The notes below the pieces were generated by a model. The model was not told where the DNA came from. It saw only the letters and a program-made list of their open reading frames with translations, and did not search any database. A stretch of DNA of 52,617 nucleotides from Agromyces sp. H66 (lineage in GTDB: Bacteria; Actinomycetota; Actinomycetes; Actinomycetales; Microbacteriaceae): positions 1 to 52,617 of the forward strand of contig NZ_SJZG01000018.1 of assembly GCF_004959775.1 (NCBI RefSeq). The letters run 5' to 3'. Made by a program: the position numbers and the translations under genes. Positions 43,716 to 52,349 of this stretch are shown here, piece after piece. Numbering within the stretch: the stretch's first letter is position 1; every line of letters begins with the position of its first letter.

Positions 43716-44656
43716 CCACCGTCGAATCCTCCGCCCTCACGAGCGAGACCGCACGATCGTTCGCCCCGCCGGGCAGCGGCGCCACCTTCCTCGAGGTCGC
43801 CGACCTCGAGGTCCACCTGCCGACCGGTCCCCGCAGGGAGATCCGGGCCGTCCAGTCGGTCAGCCTCCGGGTGCGCCGGGGCGAGCGCGTCGGGATCGTC
43901 GGCGAGTCCGGATCCGGCAAGTCCGTCACCGGACGCGCGATCGCGGGCCTCCTGCCCACGAACCCGCGCGTTCGGGTGTCGGGTTCGATCACGTTCGACG
44001 GCCGCGAGATGGTCGGAGCCCCCGCGCGAGCGTGGGATGAGATCCGGTCGCGGTCGGTGGGCATGATCTTCCAGGACCCCCTCACCTTCCTCAACCCCGT
44101 GATGAAGGTCGGCGCGCAGGTCCGGGAGGCGGTCGCCCCCGGCAGGCGGTCGGGCAGCGACACCGCGGCCGACCCCGAAGCCATCCGCTTCCTGACGCTG
44201 GCCGGCCTCGCGGACGCCGACGACCTCGCGCGCCGCTTCCCCCACGAGCTCAGCGGTGGTCAACGTCAGCGCGTGCTGATCGCGATCGCGATCGCGAAGC
44301 AGCCCGACCTGATCCTCGCCGACGAGCCCACGACGGCGCTCGATGCCACCGTGCAGCGGAGGGTCCTGAACACGCTCGACGAGACCGTCGCCACGCTCGG
44401 CACCTCGCTGATCCTCATCTCGCACGACCTCGCCGTCGTGGCGAGCATGACGGACACCATCTACGTGATGTACGCGGGGCGGGTCGTCGAATCCGGACCC
44501 ACCCGGCAGGTGCTGCTCTCCCCGCAGCACCCGTACACGCAGGCCCTGCTGCGCAGCGTCCGGAGCCTCACCGAGGCGGGGATGGACCTCTGGTCCATCC
44601 CACCCGAGCTGCGCCGCGAGATCGACGCACTCGTCGCGAAGGGGGCGGATTCGTGA
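43712..44656 (+). CDS. ABC transporter ATP-binding protein (DppD-like)
   Basis: A 314-residue ATPase subunit. Walker A is GESGSGKS, the Q-loop is GMIFQDPLTFLNP, the signature is LSGGQRQRVLIA, Walker B is LILADEPTTALD, and the family tail is SPQHPYTQALLRSV. It forms a heterodimer with the following ATPase to drive import. Overlaps of four bases at both ends (ATGA and GTGA) show tight coupling within the operon. Confidence 0.94.
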   Translation: MTTVESSALTSETARSFAPPGSGATFLEVADLEVHLPTGPRREIRAVQSVSLRVRRGERVGIVGESGSGKSVTGRAIAGLLPTNPRVRVSGSITFDGREMVGAPARAWDEIRSRSVGMIFQDPLTFLNPVMKVGAQVREAVAPGRRSGSDTAADPEAIRFLTLAGLADADDLARRFPHELSGGQRQRVLIAIAIAKQPDLILADEPTTALDATVQRRVLNTLDETVATLGTSLILISHDLAVVASMTDTIYVMYAGRVVESGPTRQVLLSPQHPYTQALLRSVRSLTEAGMDLWSIPPELRREIDALVAKGADS

Positions 44657-45435
44657 TCGAGGTCACGCACGCATCGAAGACCTTCCGGTCGCGACGGGGC
44701 GGCCGGTCCGTCGCCGCCGTCGTCGACGCCGATCTCACCGCCGAGCGCGGCGAGTTCGTGGCGATCGTCGGCGAGAGCGGATCGGGCAAGAGCACGCTCG
44801 CCCGGATGCTCCTGGGACTCATCCCGCCGACATCCGGACGCATCGAGATCAACGGCGTCGACATCGCGCACATGAACGCCGCGCAGCGCAGGGAGTACCG
44901 GCGGACCGTGCAGGCCGTCCTGCAGGACCCCTCGGGGTCGCTCAATCCCCGCAAACCCGTCGGACGCACCATCGGCGAGATCGTGACGCTGCACGGCATC
45001 GCCCGCGGCCGCGACGACGTGTACGCCAAGGTCCTCGAGGTGCTGGAACTGGTCGGCCTCACTCCCGCGGCATCCTTCGTCCACCGGTTCCCGCAGGAGC
45101 TCAGCGGGGGCCAGCGCCAGCGCGTGCTGATCGCCAGGGCGATCGTCCTGGATCCGCAGATCATCGTCGCCGACGAGGCGGTCTCCGCCCTCGACGCATC
45201 GGTGAAGGCCGGAGTCCTCCGGCTGATGAACGGCCTGACCGAGCGCCTCGGCGTGGGCTACGTCTTCATCACGCACGACCTTCCGGTCGTCAAGAAGGTC
45301 GCCGACCGCGTCTACGTGATGAAGGCCGGCGAGATCGTCGAATCCGGCACCACGAAGCAGATCTTCGAGCACCCACAGCACCCGTACACGCAGAATCTGC
45401 TGGCCTCCGAGCTCGTCCTGGAGACCGTCCTGTGA
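44653..45435 (+). CDS. ABC transporter ATP-binding protein (DppF-like)
   Basis: A 260-residue ATPase with Walker A GESGSGKS, Q-loop QAVLQDPSGSLNPRKPV, signature LSGGQRQRVLIA, Walker B IIVADEAVSALD and tail HPQHPYTQNLL. The Walker-B-adjacent EAVSALD matches the OppF subfamily. The GTG start overlaps the preceding stop by four bases. It is the last gene before the binding-protein gene, which lies 84 bases downstream with its own ribosome site. Confidence 0.94.
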   Translation: MIEVTHASKTFRSRRGGRSVAAVVDADLTAERGEFVAIVGESGSGKSTLARMLLGLIPPTSGRIEINGVDIAHMNAAQRREYRRTVQAVLQDPSGSLNPRKPVGRTIGEIVTLHGIARGRDDVYAKVLEVLELVGLTPAASFVHRFPQELSGGQRQRVLIARAIVLDPQIIVADEAVSALDASVKAGVLRLMNGLTERLGVGYVFITHDLPVVKKVADRVYVMKAGEIVESGTTKQIFEHPQHPYTQNLLASELVLETVL

Positions 45436-45519
45436 CCCGGCACCCGGCCGGCCACCAGAACTGAACACCCACCCCCGTCCCTGCGCAGTCCTGCGCTCGG
45501 AGCTACAGAGAGGTAGTCC

Positions 45520-47127
45520 ATGAGATCCACGCGTACGACCCGATTGGCCGCCGTGGCGGTCCTCGCGTCCACGGCCCTGCTCATCGCAGGATGCTCGGCC
45601 GGCCCATCCGCATCGGAGAACGACGAGCCCAGCGGGCCGACCGTCTACATCGATGCGATCTCCGCCGACCCGATCAGCTTCAACCCGCAGATCACGAACT
45701 CGCCCGCAACGACGGCGTTCGGTGCGGCGGTCTTCGACCAGCTCGTCTACATCGACACCGAGTCGGAGATCCACCCCATGCTGGCGAAGTCGTGGGAGTA
45801 CAGCGACGACCAGTCGACGCTGACGTTCATCCTCGAAGAGGGCGTCACGTGGCACGACGGCGAGCCCTTCACCTCCGAGGACGTGAAGTTCAACTTCGAC
45901 GAGATCATGCAGTACCAGACGTACGGCGCCTCCCTCGTCAAGTCGATCGACTCGGTGGACGCCCCCGACGACCACACCGTCGTGCTGCACCTGAACTCCC
46001 AGTTCGGGCCGTTCTTCGAGACGCTCGCCCTCCAGGCGATCGTTCCGAAGCACCTCTACGAGGGCACCGACCCCGTCACCAACCCCGCGAACATGGCACC
46101 CATCGGCACGGGTGCGATGAAGTTCGAGTCCTTCTCATCCGGCGCCGAGGTCATCCTCGTGAAGAACGAGGACTACTGGCGCGGCGAGGTGCAGGTCGAC
46201 ACGGCCATCTACCCGGTCATGGCCGACACGAACACGCGCGCCCTCGCCCTGATCTCGGGCGAGGTCGACAAGGCATCCATCGATGCCTCGCAGCTCGACC
46301 AGATCGAGGGCAAGCCCGAGCTGGTCCACCTCGAGGAGGGCTATTTCGCCCAGGCGGTCGTGCTCCAGATGAACACCCTCAACCCGTACCTGGCCGACCC
46401 CGAGGTCCGCGCCCTGGTCTTCTCCGCGCTGGACCGCACCGCCTTCGCCGACGTGGCGTTGGCCGGCTACGGCGAACCCGCCGACGGCTTCTTCCCGGAC
46501 ACCCTGGCCTGGGCGAAGAACGAGGACATCGACTTCGCGGAGGACTTCCCCTACGACGTCGAGGCGATCAACGAGGGCCTGGACGAGGCGGGCTTCCCCG
46601 TCGGCGCCGACGGCGTCCGGTTCACGCTGAACGTCAAGTACATCTCGACCCTCACCGACACCGTCGCCATGGCCGAGCAGGCCAAGTCGATGCTCGGCGA
46701 GGTCGGCATCGGCGTCAACCTCGAGGGCGTGACCTCGGCGATCTTCACCGACCAGATCTACGTGCAGAACAACTTCGACCTGTCGTTCCTGCGCACGACG
46801 GTGTCGGCCGACCCCGGTCTCGGCATCTCGCGCTGGTACCAGTGCAATCCCGACCACATGTCGGCACGCAACCCGTCGGGGATCTGCGACCCCGAGATCG
46901 ACGCGGCCGTCGCCGGCGCCAACTCGACCACCGATCGCGAGGAGCGCGGCTCGTACTTCCGCGACATGCAGGAGCGTGCGAGGGAGCTCATCTTCTTCGC
47001 TCCGCTGGTGTGGACCAATGCGTCGTTCCCGACGGTCAACACGACCCGGTGGGACGGCCTGGTCGGCATCGACGAGGGCACGGCGAGCGGCAACGTCAAC
47101 TGGCTGACCATGAAGTGGAAGGGCTGA
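45520..47127 (+). CDS. ABC transporter substrate-binding lipoprotein (SBP family 5)
   Basis: A 535-residue exported binding protein. The signal ends in lipobox LIAGC (Cys25). Family blocks are MLAKSWEYSDDQSTLTFILEEGVTWHDGEPFTSEDVKFNFD and GTGAMKFESFSSGAEVILVKNEDYW. GAGAGG lies six bases before the ATG. It ends 23 bases before a strong bidirectional hairpin. It follows the two permeases and two ATPases, so the five genes form a complete importer; this part of the family takes peptides, opines or other small amides, and the ligand is unknown. Confidence 0.94.
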   Translation: MRSTRTTRLAAVAVLASTALLIAGCSAGPSASENDEPSGPTVYIDAISADPISFNPQITNSPATTAFGAAVFDQLVYIDTESEIHPMLAKSWEYSDDQSTLTFILEEGVTWHDGEPFTSEDVKFNFDEIMQYQTYGASLVKSIDSVDAPDDHTVVLHLNSQFGPFFETLALQAIVPKHLYEGTDPVTNPANMAPIGTGAMKFESFSSGAEVILVKNEDYWRGEVQVDTAIYPVMADTNTRALALISGEVDKASIDASQLDQIEGKPELVHLEEGYFAQAVVLQMNTLNPYLADPEVRALVFSALDRTAFADVALAGYGEPADGFFPDTLAWAKNEDIDFAEDFPYDVEAINEGLDEAGFPVGADGVRFTLNVKYISTLTDTVAMAEQAKSMLGEVGIGVNLEGVTSAIFTDQIYVQNNFDLSFLRTTVSADPGLGISRWYQCNPDHMSARNPSGICDPEIDAAVAGANSTTDREERGSYFRDMQERARELIFFAPLVWTNASFPTVNTTRWDGLVGIDEGTASGNVNWLTMKWKG

Positions 47128-47149
47128 CCGCGACGCGATGACGACCGCT

Positions 47150-47185
47150 GAGCGAGGCTCCGGGCATCCGCCCGGAGCCTCGCTC
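47150..47185. terminator. Convergent terminator between importer and alcohol dehydrogenase
   Basis: A perfect 16-pair stem (arms 47150-47165 and 47170-47185, built on GAGCGAGGCTCCGGGC) with loop ATCC. It sits between convergent genes. Confidence 0.85.
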
Positions 47186-47196
47186 GGTCGCCGGTG

Positions 47197-48276
47197 TCAG
47201 GGAAGGATCGCGATGTTGAGGGCGTGCTCGCCCTCGACCCTGCCCGAGAGGACCTGCACGGCCTCGACGATCCCGTCGAGGCCGAACGTGTGGGTGCCGA
47301 GCTTCTCGAGCGGGTAGGCGCCGGACTCGATGATCGCGATGGCCTCGCGGATCGAACGCCCCTCCACCCCGCGGGCGCCGATGACCCGCAGCCCCTTCTG
47401 GATCAGCTTGTCGGTCACCACCTCGATCGGCCTGCCGTGCTTGAGTCCGGCCAGCACGACGGTCGAACCCATGCGAGCGACCTCGACGGCGTCGCGAACG
47501 GGCTGGGCGGCACTCGGCGTGACATCGAGCACCACGTCCGCTCCGCGGCCGGCGGTCGCCTCGGAGACCCGCTCGACGACGTCCTCCTGATCCGCGAAGA
47601 TCGTCGTCTGCACTCCGAACTCCCGGGCGATCCGCAGCTTGTGCGCGTCGCGGGCGAGGCCGGTCGCGATGACGTGCTCGGCGCCGGCGGACGTGGCCGC
47701 GATCGCGGCGGCGATGCCCCGCTGCCCCGCTCCGAGGATGACCACGGTGTCGCCCGGCTGGACTCCGCCGAGGTGGTTCGCCCACCGGATGCCGGCCGCG
47801 AGGGCGTTGTACATCGCGGCGGTCGCGACCGGCACCGAGGCATCCATCCGGTGGACGATGGAGTTGGGATGCACGTACATGTACTCGGCCATGCCGCCCT
47901 GGAGGGGCGTCGAGGCCGGGAACGGACGCGCGCCGTACCCGCCCAGCGACGCCTCGCACGAGCTGAAGACCTGCCGCGCGCACTGGCGGCACTCGTGACA
48001 GGGGAGCACGACCTCGACCACGATGCGGTCGCCGACGCCGACGCCCCAACGGCGGGATGCCTCCGGGCCGATGCTCTCGATGATGCCGAGCGGCTCGTGG
48101 CCCGGGACGATGCGCCCCTGCCTGCCGCCGGAGAGGATCTGCTCGATATCGCTCCCGCAGAGTCCGTTCGCCTCGACACGGATGACCGCGTCATCGACGC
48201 CGGCGACGGGGATGGGATGCTCTTCGATCTCGATGCGGTTGGGGCCGCTCAGGAATGCGGCGCGTGCGTCGGTCAT
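47197..48276 (-). CDS. Zinc-dependent alcohol dehydrogenase (MDR family)
   Basis: A 359-residue NAD(P)-dependent dehydrogenase. Catalytic zinc ligands are Cys40 (LCGSD), His64 and Glu65 (GHEPLG); structural zinc cysteines are in LPCHECRQCARQVFSSC. The Rossmann motif is GAGQRGIAAA. It likely oxidises a secondary alcohol or polyol. ATG 48276 was chosen because GTGAGG lies eight bases upstream; the longer frame carries an unlikely Arg-rich extension. It is divergent from the UGSC gene and convergent with the importer. Confidence 0.92.
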   Translation of the reverse strand: MTDARAAFLSGPNRIEIEEHPIPVAGVDDAVIRVEANGLCGSDIEQILSGGRQGRIVPGHEPLGIIESIGPEASRRWGVGVGDRIVVEVVLPCHECRQCARQVFSSCEASLGGYGARPFPASTPLQGGMAEYMYVHPNSIVHRMDASVPVATAAMYNALAAGIRWANHLGGVQPGDTVVILGAGQRGIAAAIAATSAGAEHVIATGLARDAHKLRIAREFGVQTTIFADQEDVVERVSEATAGRGADVVLDVTPSAAQPVRDAVEVARMGSTVVLAGLKHGRPIEVVTDKLIQKGLRVIGARGVEGRSIREAIAIIESGAYPLEKLGTHTFGLDGIVEAVQVLSGRVEGEHALNIAILP

Positions 48277-48308
48277 GAACCTCACTTCGCTTCGGTCGGT
48301 GTGCCACC

Positions 48309-48314
48309 ACGCTA
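48309..48314 (-). promoter_or_regulatory. Candidate -10 box of the alcohol dehydrogenase gene
   Basis: TAGCGT on the minus strand, 32 bases before the ATG at 48276, giving a short leader that includes GTGAGG. Confidence 0.35.
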
Positions 48315-48344
48315 GGCGCGTCCGTGCCGCGCGGGACTTCCGGG

Positions 48345-48359
48345 TTCCGTGAGACGGAA
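48345..48359. promoter_or_regulatory. Inverted repeat TTCCGTGAGACGGAA between ADH and UGSC genes
   Basis: A perfect 6-bp inverted repeat (TTCCGT/ACGGAA, spacer GAG) in the divergent intergenic region. It has the same total length and outer bases as TTCCGCAGCGTGGAA ahead of the importer. It resembles IclR-type operators by memory. Confidence 0.5.
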
Positions 48360-48422
48360 TCAGGTCTGCAACGGGCCGCGGACGGCGCAATAGTCGAGAG
48401 TGCCGAACAGGAAGGTTCCGAG

Positions 48423-48983
48423 ATGATCGCCGAGATGATCGACCCGACGAAGCGCCCGCGCATCGAGTCCGCAGCGACACCGGCGTCCGCCGGCCGTCCG
48501 CGCTCCCTCGACGGGCTCCGCATCGGGCTGCTGGGCAACACCAAGCGCAACGCCGACCTCATCCTCGACGCCGTCGGGGCGCAACTCGCCCGGCGTGCCG
48601 ACGCGGTCACGCTCGTTCCGCGCACGAAGACGCAGTTCGCCATGCCGCTTCCCGTGGACCTGATCGAGGAGCTCATCCGCGAATGCGACGTCGTCGTCAT
48701 CGGCGTGGGCGACTGCGGCTCGTGCAGCGCGTCCGCCGTCGCGGACGGGATCGCGCTCGAACGGGTCGGCATCCCCACCGCCGTGGTCTGCACCGACGCC
48801 TTCGTCGACCCGTCGGCGGCGATGGCGGGGCTCAAGGGTGCGCCGGACTTCCCGTTCCTGCTCACCCCGCACCCGATCGCGAACCTCGCCGTGGACGAGA
48901 TCCTCGAGCGCGGTGCGCAGCTCGCGGACGGCGTGCTGCACCGCCTGATCGACGAGCCGGCCCTCGTCGCCGCGACCGCGTGA
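48423..48983 (+). CDS. UGSC-family protein (Cys form, CGSC)
   Basis: A 186-residue cytoplasmic protein. The core block VVIGVGDCGSCSASAVADGIALERVGIPTAVVCTDAF carries Cys98-Gly-Ser-Cys101, the position occupied by U-G-S-C in the UGSC (seleno)protein family as I recall it. Here both are ordinary TGC cysteines, so no selenocysteine is involved. The two cysteines suggest a thiol-redox or thiol-transfer role. GGAAGG lies eight bases before the ATG. It overlaps the next gene by four bases (GTGA), so the two products probably form a complex. Confidence 0.8.
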   Translation: MIAEMIDPTKRPRIESAATPASAGRPRSLDGLRIGLLGNTKRNADLILDAVGAQLARRADAVTLVPRTKTQFAMPLPVDLIEELIRECDVVVIGVGDCGSCSASAVADGIALERVGIPTAVVCTDAFVDPSAAMAGLKGAPDFPFLLTPHPIANLAVDEILERGAQLADGVLHRLIDEPALVAATA

Positions 48984-50017
48984 GCGGGGGCAACGCCGTC
49001 GCGCTCGATCCGGAGGTCGCGGCGGGAATCGCGGAGCACATCTACGAGCAGGGCTGGACGGACGGACTTCCCGCCCTGCCCGCCACCGCCGAATCGGTCG
49101 AGCGCATGCTCGCTGCGACCGCACGCGACCCCGAGGAGATCGCGGCGCAGCATCCGCAGCTCGAGCGCAGTGTCACCGTGCGTGAGATCGCCGTCAACGC
49201 CGTGATGGCCGGTTGCCTGCCGGAGCACTTCCCCGTCGTCCTGGCCGCATGGGACGCACTGTCGGCAGATCGCGCGGCGCGCGGAGGCGGTTGGCAGAGC
49301 ACGAGCGGTCCCGGTCCACTGGTGATCGTCAACGGTCCGATCCGCGACCGGATCGGCGTCAACTCGGCGGGGGGCGCACTCGGGCCGGGGTTCCGGGCGA
49401 ACGCCACGATTCCGCGCGCGATCGGCCTGACCGTTCGCAACAGCTTCGGCATCCGCCCCCGTGAGCTCGAGCAGGCGACCATCGGCACGGTCGGCCGGTG
49501 GCAGATGTGCATCGGCGAGAACGAGGAGGCCAGCCCGTGGGAGTCGTTGTCGGTCGAGGCCGGTCTCGACCCCGGCCGGAGTGCGGTGTCCGCGATGCTG
49601 GTGCGCACCTTCGAGGTCGTCGACAACCGCAGCTTCACCAGCCACGAGGAGGTCCTCGCGGACCTCGTCGACACCGTCCAGCGCGCCGGCGCCCTCATCG
49701 GGCGGCACAGCCCGACCGGCATCATCCTGAACCCGGAGCACGCCCGCCTCTTCGCCGAGGCCGGTATGGGCAAGCAGGACGTCCGCGAGTGGATCGTCGC
49801 TCGCGCGGGGCGCACCGAAGCGCAGTTGCAGGCGGTCGGCAAGGGGCTGAGCCACCTCCCCGGCGGCCCCTTCGCGCCCGACCACTTCCACCCGACGATC
49901 GCGGATGCCAGGCTCGCGACGCTCCCGATCATCGTCGCCGGGTCGTCGAACGCCGCCATGTCCATGGTGTTCCGGGTTCTCGGCTTGTGGTCCGGGCAGT
50001 CGTTCCCGGTCCCCTGA
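48980..50017 (+). CDS. Partner protein of the UGSC-family product
   Basis: A 345-residue protein with no signal peptide. Notable blocks are HIYEQGWTDGLPALPATAESVERMLAATARDPEEI at the N-terminus, VNGPIRDRIGVNSAGGALGPGFRANATIPRAIGLTVRN in the middle and GRWQMCIGENEEASPWESLSVEAGL. I recall GWTDGLP-type proteins encoded beside UGSC genes, but no activity is known to me. The GTG start overlaps the UGSC stop (GTGA), which points to obligate co-synthesis. It may be the catalytic or scaffold subunit of a two-part enzyme in a degradative pathway. That is inference. Confidence 0.7.
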   Translation: MSGGNAVALDPEVAAGIAEHIYEQGWTDGLPALPATAESVERMLAATARDPEEIAAQHPQLERSVTVREIAVNAVMAGCLPEHFPVVLAAWDALSADRAARGGGWQSTSGPGPLVIVNGPIRDRIGVNSAGGALGPGFRANATIPRAIGLTVRNSFGIRPRELEQATIGTVGRWQMCIGENEEASPWESLSVEAGLDPGRSAVSAMLVRTFEVVDNRSFTSHEEVLADLVDTVQRAGALIGRHSPTGIILNPEHARLFAEAGMGKQDVREWIVARAGRTEAQLQAVGKGLSHLPGGPFAPDHFHPTIADARLATLPIIVAGSSNAAMSMVFRVLGLWSGQSFPVP

Positions 50018-50060
50018 ACCCATCCCACATCCGCATCCGGCAGAGAGGCCAGATAACCCC

Positions 50061-50912
50061 ATGACCGATTCCACTCCCGAGGTATGGACCGTCCCCGTCT
50101 CCGACCCGCTGGCGAGCGCCGGCGAGCCGTGGCTGTCGGGCAAGGTGGCCCTCGTCGTCGGCGGAGGCCTGAGCGGCCCCGAAGGCGGCATCGGCTTCGC
50201 GATCGCGTGGCTGTGCGCCCGGAACGGCGCGGCCGTGGCGATCCTCGATCGAGACCCCGCTGCGGGTCGGCGCACGCTCGACGCGATCCGCGAGGCCGGC
50301 GGCGTGGCGGAGTACTTCCCCGTCGACGTCACCGACGACGCGTCCGTGGCGAGCGCCGTGTCCGCCGCCGCGGAACGCTTCGGTCGCTTCGACGTCGTCG
50401 CGGACTCGATCGGCGGCGGCGGCGTGCAGCCGATGTTCGACGCGACCCTGGACCAGTTCGAGGACGCGATGCGCCTGAACTTCACCGCCGTCTGGTACGT
50501 GATGCGCCACGCCCAGAGGCACATGGACCGCGGCGCATCCATGGTCACGATCTCCTCGGCGGCCGCCGAGGGGCGCGGGCCCGGCCTGCCGTACTCGTTC
50601 GGCAAGGCCGCGCTCGAGAAGCTCACCTCCGGCGCGGCCGCCAGCCTCGCCGCACGCGGGATCCGGGTGAACTGCGTGCGCGTCGGCATGATCTGGGGGG
50701 CGTTCGCCGCCCGCGGGATGTCGGAGGAACAGCGCGTCATGCGCGCGAACAACGTGATGCTGCAGACGGAGGGCAACAACTGGGACATCGCGCGCGCGGC
50801 GTTCTTCCTCCTGACCGACCAGGCCCGCTGGATCACCGGGCAGACCATCGCGGTCGACGGTGGCGGGTTCCGGTTGACCAACACCGGCGCGGCGGGATCC
50901 AACCTCAAGTGA
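50061..50912 (+). CDS. Short-chain dehydrogenase/reductase (SDR)
   Basis: A 283-residue NAD(P)-dependent oxidoreductase. The Rossmann region is VALVVGGGLSGPEGGIGFAIAWLCARNGAAVAILDRD, with a small insert in the usual TGxxxGxG. Catalytic residues are Ser in TISSAAAEG and Tyr178-x3-Lys182 (PYSFGKA). The C-terminal WITGQTIAVDGGGFRLTN is classical. AGAGAGG lies 11 bases before the ATG. It follows the UGSC pair by 43 bases and overlaps the ligase gene by four bases. Confidence 0.93.
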   Translation: MTDSTPEVWTVPVSDPLASAGEPWLSGKVALVVGGGLSGPEGGIGFAIAWLCARNGAAVAILDRDPAAGRRTLDAIREAGGVAEYFPVDVTDDASVASAVSAAAERFGRFDVVADSIGGGGVQPMFDATLDQFEDAMRLNFTAVWYVMRHAQRHMDRGASMVTISSAAAEGRGPGLPYSFGKAALEKLTSGAAASLAARGIRVNCVRVGMIWGAFAARGMSEEQRVMRANNVMLQTEGNNWDIARAAFFLLTDQARWITGQTIAVDGGGFRLTNTGAAGSNLK

Positions 50913-52243
50913 GTACCTTCGCACTGTGGAACGCCGAGGTCGACACCCGACCCTGGGCGTCCACGCAGGATCTTCAGCTGGCCGAGTTCGGGCGCATGGT
51001 CGAGCGACTGCGCGCCCACGAGGTCTGGGCCGCCCGACTCGCCCCGCGCACGACGTTCTCCCACGTCGACGACCTGCTCGAGGTCCCCTTCACGACGAAG
51101 GAGGACCTGCGTGCGGCCCAGGCCGAGGCCGACACGGCGCGCCCGCTCGGCGCGTTCCAGTTGGTCGACGCCGCGGATCTCGTGCAGGTGACCTCCTCCT
51201 CCGGCACGACCGGCGCGCAGACCTACTTCGGGCTCAGCCGCAACGACTGGGTGCGCTGGAAGGATCGGATCGGCAACGCCTACCGCACGGCCGGAGTCGG
51301 ACCGGGCTCGGTGGTCGCGCTCACCACCGGCATGGCGATCGTCGCAGGGGGGCTTCCCTACGCCGACGGCATCCGGGAAGCCGGCGGCGTGCTGGCGTGG
51401 ATCGGCGGCCAGACCACCCCGAGGATGGCGTTCGGGATGGATCGGATCGGCGTCGACGTGCTCGTCGCCACGGCGTCGTTCGCCTCGCACTTCGCGGAGC
51501 GTTGCACCGAAGAGCTGGGCAGGCCCGCGCGCGAGCTCGCCGTGCGCACGGTGATCGCCGGCGGCGAGCCGGGTGCCGGCGTGCCGCACATCCGACGGGG
51601 GATCCTGGACGCCTGGGGCGCGACCCGGGTCAGCGAGTTCATGGGCCTGGCCGATGTGCTCCCGGCCATGTGGGCCGAGTGCGAGATGGGCCGGGGGATG
51701 CACTTCACCGCGGCCCCCGACGTGCTCGTCGAACTGATCGACCCGGCGACCCTGGAGCACATCCCCTGGGAGCCGGGTGCGACGGGAGAGGCGGTCTACA
51801 CGACCCTCAGCCGCGAGGCCTCCGCCGTCGTCCGATTCCGCTCGCGCGATCAGATCCAGGTCACCGGGACCTCGTGCGCCTGCGGTCGCACCGCTCCCAC
51901 CATCCGTTGCGTCGGCCGCACCGACGACATGCTGATCTTCAAGGCGATGAACGTGTACCCCAGCGCCATCCGCGAGCTGGTGCTCGATGCGGCATCACCG
52001 GTGCTCTCGGGCACGATGCGCATCCGCAAGAGCAGCGCGGACCAGGTGCGCTTCGACAGCGACATCCCGCTCGAGGTCGAACTGCGAGACGGGATGACCG
52101 TCGAGCGGGCGACCCCCCTGCTGCGCGCGGCGGAAGAGGCGGTGCGCCGGCAGTTGCGCGTGCGGGTTCGCGTGGAGCCGCTGCCGATGGGTGTCATCCC
52201 CGTGAGCGACTACAAGAACGCGCTCGTCTACGCCCCCGCGTGA
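50909..52243 (+). CDS. PaaK-like acyl-CoA ligase (adenylate-forming)
   Basis: A 444-residue member of the phenylacetate-CoA ligase branch of the ANL superfamily. It activates a carboxylic acid with ATP and then loads CoA. The P-loop TSSSGTTG is at residues 95-102, the A5-like region is SEFMGLADVLPAMWAECE, and the hinge/C-terminal region is IRCVGRTDDMLIFKAMNVYPSAIREL. A cysteine cluster (TSCACGRT) matches the metal site seen in some PaaK relatives. The GTG start overlaps the SDR stop. The acid substrate is unknown, and it is presumably the product of the upstream steps. Confidence 0.9.
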   Translation: MSTFALWNAEVDTRPWASTQDLQLAEFGRMVERLRAHEVWAARLAPRTTFSHVDDLLEVPFTTKEDLRAAQAEADTARPLGAFQLVDAADLVQVTSSSGTTGAQTYFGLSRNDWVRWKDRIGNAYRTAGVGPGSVVALTTGMAIVAGGLPYADGIREAGGVLAWIGGQTTPRMAFGMDRIGVDVLVATASFASHFAERCTEELGRPARELAVRTVIAGGEPGAGVPHIRRGILDAWGATRVSEFMGLADVLPAMWAECEMGRGMHFTAAPDVLVELIDPATLEHIPWEPGATGEAVYTTLSREASAVVRFRSRDQIQVTGTSCACGRTAPTIRCVGRTDDMLIFKAMNVYPSAIRELVLDAASPVLSGTMRIRKSSADQVRFDSDIPLEVELRDGMTVERATPLLRAAEEAVRRQLRVRVRVEPLPMGVIPVSDYKNALVYAPA

Positions 52244-52277
52244 CCCGGGCCCCCGCCTGACCCGGCGGCCGGGTGTG

Positions 52278-52328
52278 CACGACCACGCCCCGCCGTCGAC
52301 CAACGGTCGGCGGCGGGGCGTGGTCGTG
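52278..52328. terminator. Strong convergent terminator at the end of the island
   Basis: A perfect 18-pair outer stem (arms 52278-52295 and 52311-52328) encloses an inner CGACC/GGTCG hairpin. It separates the ligase gene from the truncated minus-strand gene. Confidence 0.85.
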
Positions 52329-52349
52329 CCCGAGGCCGGTGCGCGGGCG

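Noticed and set aside
48714..48728. Selenocysteine in the UGSC-family protein
   Set aside because: The codons at both motif positions are TGC (Cys); no in-frame TGA is present, so no SECIS needs to be invoked.
48191..51760. Minus-strand open frame of about 1190 codons opposite the UGSC, SDR and ligase genes
   Set aside because: Low-complexity composition and no recognisable motif; opposite genes are coupled by GTGA overlaps and have intact active sites.
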